Shown: piece by piece, positions 52,449-61,634 of the stretch
Numbering within the stretch: the first letter of the stretch is position 1
How the letters are laid out: each line of letters begins with the position of its first letter
From: a virus
Direction: 5' to 3' (one strand)
Virus record (IMG/VR): IMGVR_UViG_3300021425_003021
Coordinates: 1-64,000 of that record
Length of the DNA stretch: 64,000 nt
Translations under genes and position numbers: made by a program
The notes under the pieces: model-generated
The model's input: the letters and a program-made list of their open reading frames with translations, nothing else
Told to the model about the DNA's origin: nothing
The model's database searches: none

Positions 52449-53005
52449 TAAAAGTAACACTTAACACTGATAGATATATTTGTTTTGATGAAAATGGCGA
52501 TATTGATAAAATTGCTCGCAAACCAGATGAAAACTTTGAAAATCTTTTAGTAGATTTTGAAGAAGTACGGAAGTTTGCTGAAGGAAAAGAAACATTACGT
52601 GACTATAAAGTTGAATATGATTTTATAGAAAAAAAATATGTGTTTAAAAGTAAACAACAATATCATGATAGTTTTAACACACAAAACTTTGTGTATGAAA
52701 TACCTCAAGATCAAGAATCTTTTGAAGTAAAAATTAAACAAAACAATATCGATAAATGTTGGGAACTAGAACTAGACAACGAGTTTGAAAATTACATCAA
52801 ATCACAAAATATTTCAATTAATCCTAGTCATCAAGTATACAGTGTAACAAAACTTTATGATCCGAATGTTTTGTATAAAACTTTAGACTTTACTAATAAA
52901 AATAAAATACCTTTTGATAGTAAGTTTGAATTTGACAAAGTTAATGTTAGCCTTTATACTATAAGAAAGTTTTCTACATATTATCATGAGGTTGTAAATG
53001 GCTAA
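52445..53005 (+). CDS. Unknown accessory protein
   Basis: This 186-residue protein is rich in Asp, Glu, Lys and Phe, with predicted beta strands (VTLNTDRYICFDENGDID near the start; NFVYEIPQDQESFEVKIKQN in the middle). No signal peptide, membrane segment or catalytic motif is evident. It is coupled to the transferase gene before it by an ATGA overlap and overlaps the next gene too. It may be a partner subunit of the neighbouring enzymes. Family not recognised. Confidence 0.6.
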   Translation: MIKVTLNTDRYICFDENGDIDKIARKPDENFENLLVDFEEVRKFAEGKETLRDYKVEYDFIEKKYVFKSKQQYHDSFNTQNFVYEIPQDQESFEVKIKQNNIDKCWELELDNEFENYIKSQNISINPSHQVYSVTKLYDPNVLYKTLDFTNKNKIPFDSKFEFDKVNVSLYTIRKFSTYYHEVVNG

Positions 53006-53912
53006 TACATTCCGTGTTATTGACTATGATATTGTATATCTTAGTTATGACGAACCAAACGCAGAAAAAAATTACGCAGATCTGTGTAAAAAAGTTCCTT
53101 GGGCAAAGCGTGTACACGGTGTAGAAGGTAGTGACAGCGCACATAAAGCCTGTGCTGAACTGAGCGAAACTGACAGATTTATCACAGTTGATGGCGATAA
53201 TTGCATACGTGATGACTTTTTATCACAGTCGATAAATTTTGAGGAAAATTTAGATTTAACAGATAAAGTGATTAGTTGGACTGCAATGAATCAAATTAAT
53301 GGCCTAACATACGGAAACGGTGGCATTAAATGCTGGCCTAAAGAATACGTGTTGAATATGCGTACACACGAAAATGCTCCAGTAGACAATCCACACGCAC
53401 AAGTAGACTTTTGTTGGAACACCGAATACGTACAAATGGAAGGTACTTTTAGTGATATTTATAACAATGCTACTCCGCATCAAGCGTGGCGTGCTGGTTT
53501 CCGCGAAGGTGTTAAAATGGCACTAGACAGAGGCGAGCGTGTAAGCATCGAAGACTTTAATAAAAATCATTGGAAGAACCTGCATCGTTTGTATATCTGG
53601 TTAATGGTAGGTGCTGATGTAGAAAACGGACGCTGGGCAATACACGGTGCAAGAGAAGGTTTATACAAAACAATGTGTACAGACTGGGACTTTGTTAACG
53701 TAAGAGATTTTGAATGGTTAAACAATTATTGGGATAATAAAGATATTGCTGATATTGACGAACAAACAGAAGATCTAGGAGATAAGTTAATAAATGAATT
53801 AAATCTGCCAATAGCAGTCGAATGTTTAAATGCTGATCAAAGTGCATTTTTTAAAAGTGTATATAGAAATCCAGTAAGAGATAACAGTAAACAATTTTTA
53901 GCTAGAGAGTAA
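52998..53912 (+). CDS. Glycosyltransferase-like protein related to the C-terminus of the 57378 gene
   Basis: This 304-residue protein has YDIVYLSYDEPNAEKNYADL near the start, PWAKRVHGVEG near residue 35 and VDGDN (about 64-68), a DxD-like motif. NGLTYGNGGIKCWPKEYV and WAIHGAREGLY follow. The same chain of motifs occurs in residues 421-647 of the protein at 57378-59321 (SYEETNADENY, KRVHGVKG, IDGDA, NGLVYGYGGVKLFPREL, FAIRGAKEG). Proteins of this type occur in marine phages. A nucleotide-sugar or similar transfer role is inferred. GAGG precedes the ATG. Confidence 0.65.
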   Translation: MANTFRVIDYDIVYLSYDEPNAEKNYADLCKKVPWAKRVHGVEGSDSAHKACAELSETDRFITVDGDNCIRDDFLSQSINFEENLDLTDKVISWTAMNQINGLTYGNGGIKCWPKEYVLNMRTHENAPVDNPHAQVDFCWNTEYVQMEGTFSDIYNNATPHQAWRAGFREGVKMALDRGERVSIEDFNKNHWKNLHRLYIWLMVGADVENGRWAIHGAREGLYKTMCTDWDFVNVRDFEWLNNYWDNKDIADIDEQTEDLGDKLINELNLPIAVECLNADQSAFFKSVYRNPVRDNSKQFLARE

Positions 53913-53913
53913 A

Positions 53914-55287
53914 ATGGAACGTAGCGAAAGCGAAGAAATTAAACGTATTGATACTATTACACAGGAAATATCTCCTACGTTTTGTTTTGCAAAGTGGTAT
54001 CACGCAAATATATATTTTCAAACAGGCGAAACACATAGTTGTTATCATCCTGCACCGCACAAGATTGATACAGCACCCTTGTTAGAAAACCCAAGTGCTA
54101 TACATAATACAGCACAAAAGAAACAAGAACGTGCTGCTATGATGCGTGGTGAACAACCTGCTGGTTGCAACTACTGCTGGAAAATTGAAGCAATGGGCAA
54201 AGATTATGTTAGTGATCGCAAACAACGTAATCAAACTATTTTCTTTAAACACAGATTGGCAGCAGTAAAAGAAGGCGGTGCAGAGTTTGACGTAAATCCA
54301 GAATACTTGGAAGTATCATTTGGCAACGAATGTAACTTTAGATGCGGATATTGTCATCCAAAAGCCAGTAGTAGATATTATCAAGAAATTAAACAGCATG
54401 GTCCGTACACAAACGTAAAAAATCATAGATGCGATATTGACTGGTTTCAAATATTTGAAGAAGAAAACAATCCTTATTTAGATGCATTTTGGCGTTGGTG
54501 GCCTGAGCTTAGTAAAGAGCTACACATACTGCGTATTACAGGCGGTGAGCCTACAATACAAAAAAGTACATACAAACTGTTTGATATGTTGGACGCAGAT
54601 CCAAAGCCAGAACTAGAATTAAACTGTAATAGTAACTTAGGTGGCAAACCAAAGCAGTTGGAAAAGTTTACTAATCGTGTAAATGACTTGTTAACAAACA
54701 ATAAGATTAGACGCTTTAAAATGTTTACAAGTATTGATACTTGGGGTAAACGTGCAGAATATATCCGTGATGGATTAGACATTGAAACTTTTGAACGCAA
54801 TTTGGATTACTTTATGCGTAATTGCGAAGCACCTATGGTGTTGATGATTACATTTAATATTTTTAGTGTTACAACATTCCGTACATTGTTAGAAAAAATC
54901 TTAGAATGGCGTGCCAAGTACAATGATGTAGAAACACATAGATGGCAGCGTTTGGGTTTTGATACACCACACCTTAAAGAGCCGCTACAATACGATATGA
55001 ATATTCTTCCAAAAGAATATATGAGTTATATGCACGATCACTTACAGTTTATAAAAGAAAACGTAGATGATAATCGCAAAGATGCATTCAGCACTATTGA
55101 GTATGAAAAGTTTAGACGTGTTGTTGATTATATGGAAACTACAGAATATCCATTAGAAAAAGTAATCCAAGGTAGGCAAGATTTTCACAACTTTTTTGCA
55201 GAACAAGGCCGCCGTCGTGGAGTTAATCACGAAGAAGTTTTTCCTGAAATGACAGATTTTTTTGATTTATGTAAAAAATATGTTTGA
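53914..55287 (+). CDS. Radical SAM protein, twitch-like
   Basis: This 457-residue protein has the CNFRCGYC motif (Cys140, 144, 147) that binds the 4Fe-4S cluster for S-adenosylmethionine cleavage. RITGGEPTI follows, a standard radical SAM strand, and SIDTWGKRAEYIRDG comes later. Cys residues in the first 90 residues (FCFAKW, SCYHP, GCNYCW) suggest an extra cluster-binding or twitch-type part. The target is unknown. Neighbouring sugar-related genes suggest a sugar, and peptide modification is the main alternative. A second radical SAM gene begins at 63855. Confidence 0.88.
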   Translation: MERSESEEIKRIDTITQEISPTFCFAKWYHANIYFQTGETHSCYHPAPHKIDTAPLLENPSAIHNTAQKKQERAAMMRGEQPAGCNYCWKIEAMGKDYVSDRKQRNQTIFFKHRLAAVKEGGAEFDVNPEYLEVSFGNECNFRCGYCHPKASSRYYQEIKQHGPYTNVKNHRCDIDWFQIFEEENNPYLDAFWRWWPELSKELHILRITGGEPTIQKSTYKLFDMLDADPKPELELNCNSNLGGKPKQLEKFTNRVNDLLTNNKIRRFKMFTSIDTWGKRAEYIRDGLDIETFERNLDYFMRNCEAPMVLMITFNIFSVTTFRTLLEKILEWRAKYNDVETHRWQRLGFDTPHLKEPLQYDMNILPKEYMSYMHDHLQFIKENVDDNRKDAFSTIEYEKFRRVVDYMETTEYPLEKVIQGRQDFHNFFAEQGRRRGVNHEEVFPEMTDFFDLCKKYV

Positions 55288-55873
55288 ATTAAAATTATAC
55301 AATAACGATATAGATTTATCTGATTTTTACAAAGAAGCAGAAAAGAAAAAATTTTACAATAATAGTAGTCAAGAAATGCTTATCGATTACATCAGTAAAT
55401 ATGAAGATGCTAAACTATGGTTATTATTATATGATAAAAAGGTAGTAGGCACTGTTGTTGCACACAGGTTGCGTGAATTAGGAATACTAGGAAAAGATGC
55501 ATATAGAATAGGTGCTAGGACCTGTGTCCTCACTCATTTAATCGGCAAACAAAGAGTAAAGAGTTTAAAAGGAAAAACTGATATTCATTATTCTCACGCA
55601 TCTCAATTTTTATTACCTGCTTGTATTGAAGGCGTTGGCAAAGACAAACCTTTATATCTTAGTACACATACAGGAAATATAGGTAGCCAAAATAAAGTGC
55701 ATAATTTTTGGGCAAAACATTTTCATATTGCAGGAGTGCTCGAAAATCCTATAGAACTCGAATACAGGGGCAGTTTTCAAACATTTTGGAAAGTTAATGT
55801 TGACAAATTTTATGAGACATTAAGACTATCTAGATGGTCTGAAGCAGAAGATGTTATACCAATTTTAGTTTAA
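55280..55873 (+). CDS. Unknown protein, possibly GNAT-like
   Basis: This 197-residue protein starts at the ATG overlapping the previous stop by eight bases (MFELKLYNND). An upstream in-frame ATG adds six residues. Helices in the first 60 residues lead to a strand, KLWLLLYDKKVVGTVVAHRL, which looks like the N-acetyltransferase beta2-beta3 region. YLSTHTGNIGSQNKVHNFWAKHFHIAGV resembles its C-terminal cofactor-side helix. An acetyltransferase fold is possible but not certain. It converges with the fibre gene on the other strand, overlapping by nine bases. Confidence 0.6.
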   Translation: MFELKLYNNDIDLSDFYKEAEKKKFYNNSSQEMLIDYISKYEDAKLWLLLYDKKVVGTVVAHRLRELGILGKDAYRIGARTCVLTHLIGKQRVKSLKGKTDIHYSHASQFLLPACIEGVGKDKPLYLSTHTGNIGSQNKVHNFWAKHFHIAGVLENPIELEYRGSFQTFWKVNVDKFYETLRLSRWSEAEDVIPILV

Positions 55874-57310
55874 ATTTACCCAGTTACTACCGTCATAACC
55901 TTGGAATTTTCTTGTAGAAGTGTTAAAAATAATCATTCCTTCTTCGGCAGAAACGTCGGTTAAATCTGCTTCGGTATGTCCTTTTGCTTTAAATATAGGA
56001 ACAGATAATACGCCTGCACCGTTGAAATTTAAGCCTGTTGGATTATCCCAAAATGCACTAGGTAGGTTTCTGCCGTCGCTTAGAGTAATTGCAAAGTCTG
56101 TTGGATAAATTTCTAAATCTGGATCTGGTTCAATTTCTGTATTAGCATAGAATCCCATACCGCCACCAATCTTATATGCAATACCGTCATATGCGTGAGT
56201 AGTAAATACTGCCATATGATCGCCAGGATTAAGAGGTAGTTTATTTTCGTGATCGCCGTTAAATGCAAAATAATTAATCTGTCCAAGATTTGATGTGTTA
56301 ACCGGATTTGATTGTAATTTAAAACTTATGTTATCTGCATAAACTTCTAGTGTTTCGGTTGCATTGTATCCAATATTAATTTCACCAGTTGCACCACCTT
56401 CTAATCTTACCTGACCTTCGTTTACAGTCAGCACAGGTTGGTCTTCACCGGCAAACACTTCGCCTATTACGTTACCCATAAATGTTGCAAGTACACTAGG
56501 TTTGTCTGTGCCTTCCCATCTAGATAGTTCTAGTACAGGTGTGGCATCAAAATATTCAATGTTTCCTCTGAAACTTGTTTCTTGGTCATTGTTTGTAAAT
56601 TTTAGTATAGGTGCATGAGAATCTGGATGTTCTATACCTGATCTAAACACGTGATGTTCTAGTGTTTCATTCCAAGTAAGCACAGGTTCGTTATTGTCTG
56701 GTCTAACTATACTACCTTTTAAATCGCCGTGTAAAACACCGCTACTACCTTCTAAAATCATATCGCCATTTTCGGTGACAATATCTCCTGTTAAATTACC
56801 AACAACATTGCCTTGTACATTTCCTAAATGTAATCCTGTACTGTTACCAGTCAGATCTCCTGCAAAACTACCTGTGATAGTTCCTACTAAGTTTACTTCG
56901 CCGTTGTGTGTACCATACACATCACCTACAATTCGATCTACAATTAGTGTGCTTGTTCCTGCATCGTAAATTATGTCACCTACACTGTTTACAATATTGC
57001 CTTCTAAATTGCCTTTTAATAAACTACGATTTACATCTACTATTACATTGTTATTAGTGTCCTTAACATTACCTACAACATCCATATGTACTGTTCTACT
57101 ATCAGAATTGAACAAAATGTCGCCTTCGTCGTTTTCAATATTACCTATAAGTGGCCCGTATAGCTTTCCAAATGTAGTATCAACTTGAATAACACCATCT
57201 CTGTTTACAACATTTGCTTTAATTTGGCTAAGCCAACTATCTATAATAAGTGTGCTATCAGCACCAACAATATCAATGCGATACGAATCACCTGGTATAA
57301 AATCAGTCAT
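55865..57310 (-). CDS. Fibre-like structural protein set antisense in the accessory operon
   Basis: This 481-residue protein has an N-terminal half (about residues 30-220) of short repeats built on GNxxGDI, GNLxGNIV and GDLKGSIV patterns, as in beta-solenoid fibre shafts. The middle has LEGGATGEINIGYNATETLEVYADNISFKL. The end (EEGMIIFNTSTRKFQGYDGSNWVNLN) is a common fibre terminus. It resembles the partial gene at 1-692. It has its own late box (57328-57336) and AGGAG site. Both flanking operons run on the plus strand, so read-through from upstream would make antisense RNA to it. Confidence 0.82.
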   Translation of the reverse strand: MTDFIPGDSYRIDIVGADSTLIIDSWLSQIKANVVNRDGVIQVDTTFGKLYGPLIGNIENDEGDILFNSDSRTVHMDVVGNVKDTNNNVIVDVNRSLLKGNLEGNIVNSVGDIIYDAGTSTLIVDRIVGDVYGTHNGEVNLVGTITGSFAGDLTGNSTGLHLGNVQGNVVGNLTGDIVTENGDMILEGSSGVLHGDLKGSIVRPDNNEPVLTWNETLEHHVFRSGIEHPDSHAPILKFTNNDQETSFRGNIEYFDATPVLELSRWEGTDKPSVLATFMGNVIGEVFAGEDQPVLTVNEGQVRLEGGATGEINIGYNATETLEVYADNISFKLQSNPVNTSNLGQINYFAFNGDHENKLPLNPGDHMAVFTTHAYDGIAYKIGGGMGFYANTEIEPDPDLEIYPTDFAITLSDGRNLPSAFWDNPTGLNFNGAGVLSVPIFKAKGHTEADLTDVSAEEGMIIFNTSTRKFQGYDGSNWVNLN

Positions 57311-57327
57311 ACTTTTTCTCCTACAGA

Positions 57328-57336
57328 GTATTTATT
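57328..57336 (-). promoter_or_regulatory. Late promoter box of the antisense fibre gene
   Basis: Minus strand AATAAATAC lies 18 bases before the ATG at 57310. Six bases further on, the divergent host-type promoter at 57343 begins on the plus strand. Confidence 0.65.
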
Positions 57337-57342
57337 CTAATA

Positions 57343-57371
57343 TTGACATAACTGCTAGTATTTAGTATAAT
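57343..57371 (+). promoter_or_regulatory. Perfect sigma70 consensus promoter inside the accessory region
   Basis: TTGACA (57343-57348), a 17-base spacer and TATAAT (57366-57371), identical to the bacterial consensus. The predicted start falls at or next to the ATG at 57378, implying a leaderless or nearly leaderless message. Confidence 0.85.
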
Positions 57372-57377
57372 TACTGT

Positions 57378-59321
57378 ATGTATGATGTTTACTTAATTGC
57401 CAACAAAGATGTGTATTCACAAGAATACAAGGATCTTAAATCTAAAATACCGATGCTCAAGTGTGTTGATTCAATTGATCAAGCACAAAAAAGTTGTATT
57501 ACTAAATTCTTTTGGGCAGTGTATCCAGACTTAGACATTTGTGAAGATTTCAATTTTGATTATGTACCTGATGATTGGAGTCAAGATTATGTTCACGTAT
57601 TTCTAAATGATAAAGAATATGACGGTATTAGTCTTATACCAAAAAAAGCAAAAATATCTCAAAAAGAAATTGATTATAGATTTTTTGTAAATAAAAAATT
57701 TATTGAAATTGTAGCCAGTAATCCAAAACCTTATGATTATTTTGAAATAGATAACTATGAACAATACTGCGATGCATTAGAAAAAACAAAAACTCAAATG
57801 TTTTGGATGAGCAGTCCTAACATAAAAGTTAACGAAGTTGTTGATACTTTTTATATTTCTCACCACGAATCCTCTTTGAGACAACAAAATCATGCTTTCA
57901 TTCACAGGGTGGATGATGAAGATTATTATAATGGGTTGTTTTTATGCAGTAAAGATATGCCACTTACAGAAAAAGAAGTTGAACACAGATTTCCTGTTGC
58001 AAGGAAAGAATGGGATATTGTAGCAAGTGGTCCTTGTAAGTATGATATATTTGAAATTAGTACATTTGAACAATATACAAAAGCTCTTGAAAATACTAAA
58101 ACTGAAATGTTTTGGATGAGTAGTGCAAATATAGATGCAACAATACCCAATATTTACTTTACACACGATCAGAAATACAATAGACTGCGTAATCACGCAT
58201 TTATACACAGAGTAAAAGGCGAAGATCATTACAACGGCTTGTTTTTATGTAGTAAATTAAAACCGTTATCAAAAAAAGAAGTTGATTACAGACACCCTGT
58301 TGATAGAAAAGAATGGGATATTGTAGGATCTACAGAAGCTAAATATCAAATATATTTTGTAGATTCGTATCAAGCATATTTAGATGCGTATGACAGAGCT
58401 GATACAGAAATGTTTTATGTTGTTCCTGGACACGTAGATCTTTTAGATGACTTTGCATTTGACGATTATTACAATCACGAAAATGAATATGATAGAAAAA
58501 TTAATCACGTATTTTTAAATGGAGAATTCCACGATGGTGTAGTTTTGTGTAGTAAGCACAGTAAAATTAGTGCTAGAGAATGGCAGTTTATGTTTATTCA
58601 ACATAAAAAAGAACACAACAAATTAGTAAGTACTCCTAAACCGTACGATATGGTTTTCATAAGTTACGAAGAAACTAACGCTGATGAAAACTACGAACTT
58701 ATTTTACAAAGGTATCCACATTGTAAAAGAGTACACGGGGTAAAAGGAATTCATCAAGCTCATATAGAAGCTGCTAAACAATGTTCTACTCCTATGTTTT
58801 GGATTATCGATGGCGATGCACAAATCGAAGATGATTTTAATTTTGAATATCAGGTACCTGTATGGCAATGGGATCACGTACACGTTTGGCGCAGCAGAAA
58901 TCCAGTAAATGGACTTGTATATGGCTATGGTGGTGTAAAGCTATTTCCTAGAGAATTAACCATTAATATGGATACAAACAAACCAGATATGACTACAAGT
59001 ATTAGCTCTAAGTTTAGGGCAGTACAAAAAGTTAGTAATGTTACAGCCTTTAATGTTGGTGAATTTGAAACCTGGAAAAGTGCTTTTAGAGAATGTTGTA
59101 AGTTAAGCAGTAAAGTAATTGACAGACAAAAAGATGTCGAAACTGATAGAAGATTGAAAATATGGTCATCTATTGGACGTGATAAACCGTTTGGAGAGTT
59201 TGCGATCAGAGGTGCTAAAGAAGGCACTATGTACGGCACTGCTAATAAAGGAAATATCGAGGCTTTGAAAAAAATAAATGATTTTGATTGGTTAAAGGAA
59301 GTTTACAATGGAAATCTATAA
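57378..59321 (+). CDS. Modular protein: four repeats fused to a glycosyltransferase-like domain
   Basis: This is a 647-residue protein. Four units of about 100 residues (about 1-117, 118-219, 220-320, 321-420) share E-x-Y-x-x-A, T-x-M-FWMSS, NHAFIHRV, YNGLFLCSK and a final R-K-E-WDIV. The middle two are closest. Residues 421-647 are a separate domain with SYEETNADENY, KRVHGVKG, a DxD-like IDGDA (about 477-481) and NGLVYGYGGVKLFP, paralogous to the protein at 52998-53912. The repeats themselves look like decayed copies of the same core (strand, helix, DxD-site region), so they may be non-catalytic binding units. It starts at the first ATG after a perfect promoter. No ribosome site is visible. 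Confidence 0.7.
   Translation: MYDVYLIANKDVYSQEYKDLKSKIPMLKCVDSIDQAQKSCITKFFWAVYPDLDICEDFNFDYVPDDWSQDYVHVFLNDKEYDGISLIPKKAKISQKEIDYRFFVNKKFIEIVASNPKPYDYFEIDNYEQYCDALEKTKTQMFWMSSPNIKVNEVVDTFYISHHESSLRQQNHAFIHRVDDEDYYNGLFLCSKDMPLTEKEVEHRFPVARKEWDIVASGPCKYDIFEISTFEQYTKALENTKTEMFWMSSANIDATIPNIYFTHDQKYNRLRNHAFIHRVKGEDHYNGLFLCSKLKPLSKKEVDYRHPVDRKEWDIVGSTEAKYQIYFVDSYQAYLDAYDRADTEMFYVVPGHVDLLDDFAFDDYYNHENEYDRKINHVFLNGEFHDGVVLCSKHSKISAREWQFMFIQHKKEHNKLVSTPKPYDMVFISYEETNADENYELILQRYPHCKRVHGVKGIHQAHIEAAKQCSTPMFWIIDGDAQIEDDFNFEYQVPVWQWDHVHVWRSRNPVNGLVYGYGGVKLFPRELTINMDTNKPDMTTSISSKFRAVQKVSNVTAFNVGEFETWKSAFRECCKLSSKVIDRQKDVETDRRLKIWSSIGRDKPFGEFAIRGAKEGTMYGTANKGNIEALKKINDFDWLKEVYNGNL
57729..58640 (+). repeat. 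Three ~305-base coding repeats (plus a diverged first copy upstream)
   Basis: Units begin near 57729, 58037 and 58339. The first two share long stretches of DNA, for example ATGTTTTGGATGAG followed by AGT, and TGGGATATTGTAG. This indicates fairly recent tandem duplication within the gene at 57378. The fourth, more diverged copy is the N-terminal part before 57729. Confidence 0.7.
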
Positions 59322-60354
59322 ACTGCTAGATAGGTTTGAGTTATTATATAAAAATGATGATCAATTAGCTGATTTACGCAGAGCATATATAGATCAAGAT
59401 TTGACAAGCATATTTAAATTGTCAAATAGTAGCGAAGATCTACGTAAAGCAATTATGGAAGAAAATTGGCACAGTATTTTCCGTATTATTGACAATAAAA
59501 GAATTATTGGAGAAATTGACGATTTACGAAAAGCAATACTTGAAGAAAACTTGCATAGTCTTTTTAGACTTTTACCAGGTACTGACGATTTAAGAAAAGC
59601 TGTGCTTGATAAAAACATCCACAGTATTTTTAGATTAGTTGATAACAAAGATCTCAAAGGTTTAGTTTTAAACGACAATTATTACGACTTATGGAGAATA
59701 TTAGACAAGTATACTCAAAGCCATTTTGTATATGCATTTAAAACACTGTTAGAAAACGAAATCGAATTTGACGAAGATTGTTTTAGTAGAGGGCAATTAG
59801 AAAGTAAACTTTGGTTAATAGAAGAACTTAAAAAAACAAGTATGAGTTTAGGAACAGTGTTTTTGTGTGCAGGGTGGTACGGAACACTTGCTACAATGAT
59901 GTTTGAAAACAATTTAGATGTTATTAAAATTAGAAGTTTTGATGTTGATAAAACTTGTCCAACTATTGCAGAAATATTCAATAAAAAATGGGTAGTAGAT
60001 GATTGGAAATTTAAAGCAAGTGTACAAGATATACATGATATAAATTTCAATGAAGAACACGTTTATCGTGTATATAAATCTAATGGCGAAGAAGAACTAT
60101 TATGGGATTCGCCGGACACTATTATTAATACCAGTTCGGAGCACATACATAATTTTACAGAATGGTATAATAAAATACCCGATGGTAAATTAGTTGTTAT
60201 ACAAGGCAACAATTATTTTGAAATTGAAGAACACGTAAATTGCAGTAAAGATTTAAAAGAGTTTAGCGATAAATCTCCAATGACAACAGTATTATATGAA
60301 GGCGAATTAGAATTGCCAAAGTACAAAAGGTTTATGAAAATTGGATTTAAGTAA
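59308..60354 (+). CDS. Repeat protein fused to a methyltransferase-like domain
   Basis: This is a 348-residue protein. Residues about 18-135 hold five copies of a 22-30 residue helical unit, D-D-L-R-K-A-I-x-E-E-N-x-HS-I-F-R-L, forming a small helical repeat. From about 170 on the pattern matches small SAM-dependent methyltransferases of phages: FLCAGWYGTLATMMFE, IRSFDVDKTCPTIAEIFNKKW, and later IINTSSEHI and VVIQGNNYF. The repeat may hold a protein partner. It starts inside the end of the modular gene (14-base overlap) with GGAAG as ribosome site. Confidence 0.7.
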   Translation: MEIYKLLDRFELLYKNDDQLADLRRAYIDQDLTSIFKLSNSSEDLRKAIMEENWHSIFRIIDNKRIIGEIDDLRKAILEENLHSLFRLLPGTDDLRKAVLDKNIHSIFRLVDNKDLKGLVLNDNYYDLWRILDKYTQSHFVYAFKTLLENEIEFDEDCFSRGQLESKLWLIEELKKTSMSLGTVFLCAGWYGTLATMMFENNLDVIKIRSFDVDKTCPTIAEIFNKKWVVDDWKFKASVQDIHDINFNEEHVYRVYKSNGEEELLWDSPDTIINTSSEHIHNFTEWYNKIPDGKLVVIQGNNYFEIEEHVNCSKDLKEFSDKSPMTTVLYEGELELPKYKRFMKIGFK

Positions 60355-60565
60355 TTTAACTTTGAGAGAAATGCAAAAAGAAAGTGCTAGAGCGTTGAGT
60401 ACTATGCAAGCAACCAACAACAACATTTGGCAATTTAATAAAAAAGCTCATCACAATAGTCAAAAATGGTATCTTGCCGTAATCGAATGGTACATAGAAC
60501 AATATGGTGATTTACCTAGTAAAGCAGGTCCTGGCAAGGATGTTGAATTAGTTTATGATAGATAA
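60341..60565 (+). CDS. Small unknown protein
   Basis: This 74-residue protein is read from TTG 60341, with AAAGG about nine bases upstream; an in-frame ATG lies ten codons later. Helical, Gln/Asn-rich, with NNNIWQFNKKAHHNSQKWYLAVIEWYI in the middle. It overlaps both neighbours, which supports it as real. No family recognised. Confidence 0.55.
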   Translation: MDLSNLTLREMQKESARALSTMQATNNNIWQFNKKAHHNSQKWYLAVIEWYIEQYGDLPSKAGPGKDVELVYDR

Positions 60566-61634
60566 AAATATAGTATTGTTGTTTGATGATGTGCAAACGA
60601 AATACGGCAAATTAAATTTTGGTAATGAACATATAGACGAGCTGTATACTCAAATTGTATACAGCAAAAGGGATGACCCGGATCCTAAAATTATTCCTAT
60701 TTTTTACACACACCGGGAAGAAGAAAAATATGTAAACGAATGGATTGCAGATGTAATAAATTTTTTTAACAGGCATAAAGATTTTATAGAGCTAACTAAC
60801 AACAAAATTGTTGTATGCGATTTGTTAGAATCTAATAGAACACTTGCAAAGTCTGTTGAAATTGTATCAAACTACGTCCAGAAAATAATTTATGTAGTAA
60901 CACCTAACTACAAAGTTATATCAACTAATAAAGTAAAATTCTTACACAATCCTACATTTTACAAATTTTTATGGCCGATAAAAAATACCCTAAAGTACAA
61001 ACCAAAAAAATTATATATAAATTTAAATAGGGCATATAGATATCATAGAGCTTTGCTCATAGATAATTTGTATGAACACAATTTATTAAAATGTGGATAT
61101 ACAACATTTGGAGATGCTTATAATGATATAAATCAATATATAGAAGAAAATCCTAATAGCAATCTTGACAAAATTAAATTTGACATCTTAGACGAACCTG
61201 ATTTAAAAAATGTAAATCCTGTTTACAAATATCCAGCCGAGTGTAAAAAAAGTTTTTTATTTCTCAACACAGAAACGTGGGTTGATAATGACAGATTATT
61301 TTTAACTGAAAAATCTTTTAAGCCGGCAGGGATAGGTATGCCTTTTATAAATTTAGGAAACCCTGGTACATTAGCAAAAATGCGAGAGCTAGGTTTCTAC
61401 ACATTTAGCCCTTGGATAGACGAATCTTACGATTTAGATTTGCCATTACAACAAAGAATCGATATTGTAATTGAAAATTTAAAACGTCTAAGTCAACATA
61501 CTGATAAAGAATTAATAAAAATTAGAAACCAAATGAATTATAGAATACAACATAACCACAGATTATATAATATTTTTTATAACAAAAATTTTACAAACGA
61601 AAACTTTCAACTTATTGTAAATGGAGCAGTATAA
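60555..61634 (+). CDS. Glycosyltransferase-like protein of phage/giant-virus type
   Basis: This 359-residue protein has a C-terminal half with LFLTEKSFKPAGIGMPFINLGNPG (about residues 245-268), then LGFYTFSPWIDESYD. This pattern is seen in putative sugar transferases of phages and large viruses, where TEKxFKPI and GxP form the nucleotide-sugar site. An N-terminal part with VYVVTPN-like strands (IIYVVTPNYKVIS) would be the acceptor domain. The acceptor is unknown. It is coupled on both sides by overlaps and lies directly before the nucleotide-sugar dehydrogenase. Confidence 0.65.
   Translation: MIDKNIVLLFDDVQTKYGKLNFGNEHIDELYTQIVYSKRDDPDPKIIPIFYTHREEEKYVNEWIADVINFFNRHKDFIELTNNKIVVCDLLESNRTLAKSVEIVSNYVQKIIYVVTPNYKVISTNKVKFLHNPTFYKFLWPIKNTLKYKPKKLYINLNRAYRYHRALLIDNLYEHNLLKCGYTTFGDAYNDINQYIEENPNSNLDKIKFDILDEPDLKNVNPVYKYPAECKKSFLFLNTETWVDNDRLFLTEKSFKPAGIGMPFINLGNPGTLAKMRELGFYTFSPWIDESYDLDLPLQQRIDIVIENLKRLSQHTDKELIKIRNQMNYRIQHNHRLYNIFYNKNFTNENFQLIVNGAV

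Noticed and set aside
57729-58640. CRISPR-like array
   Set aside because: The repeats are about 300 bases, coding and in frame, with no short repeat-spacer pattern.
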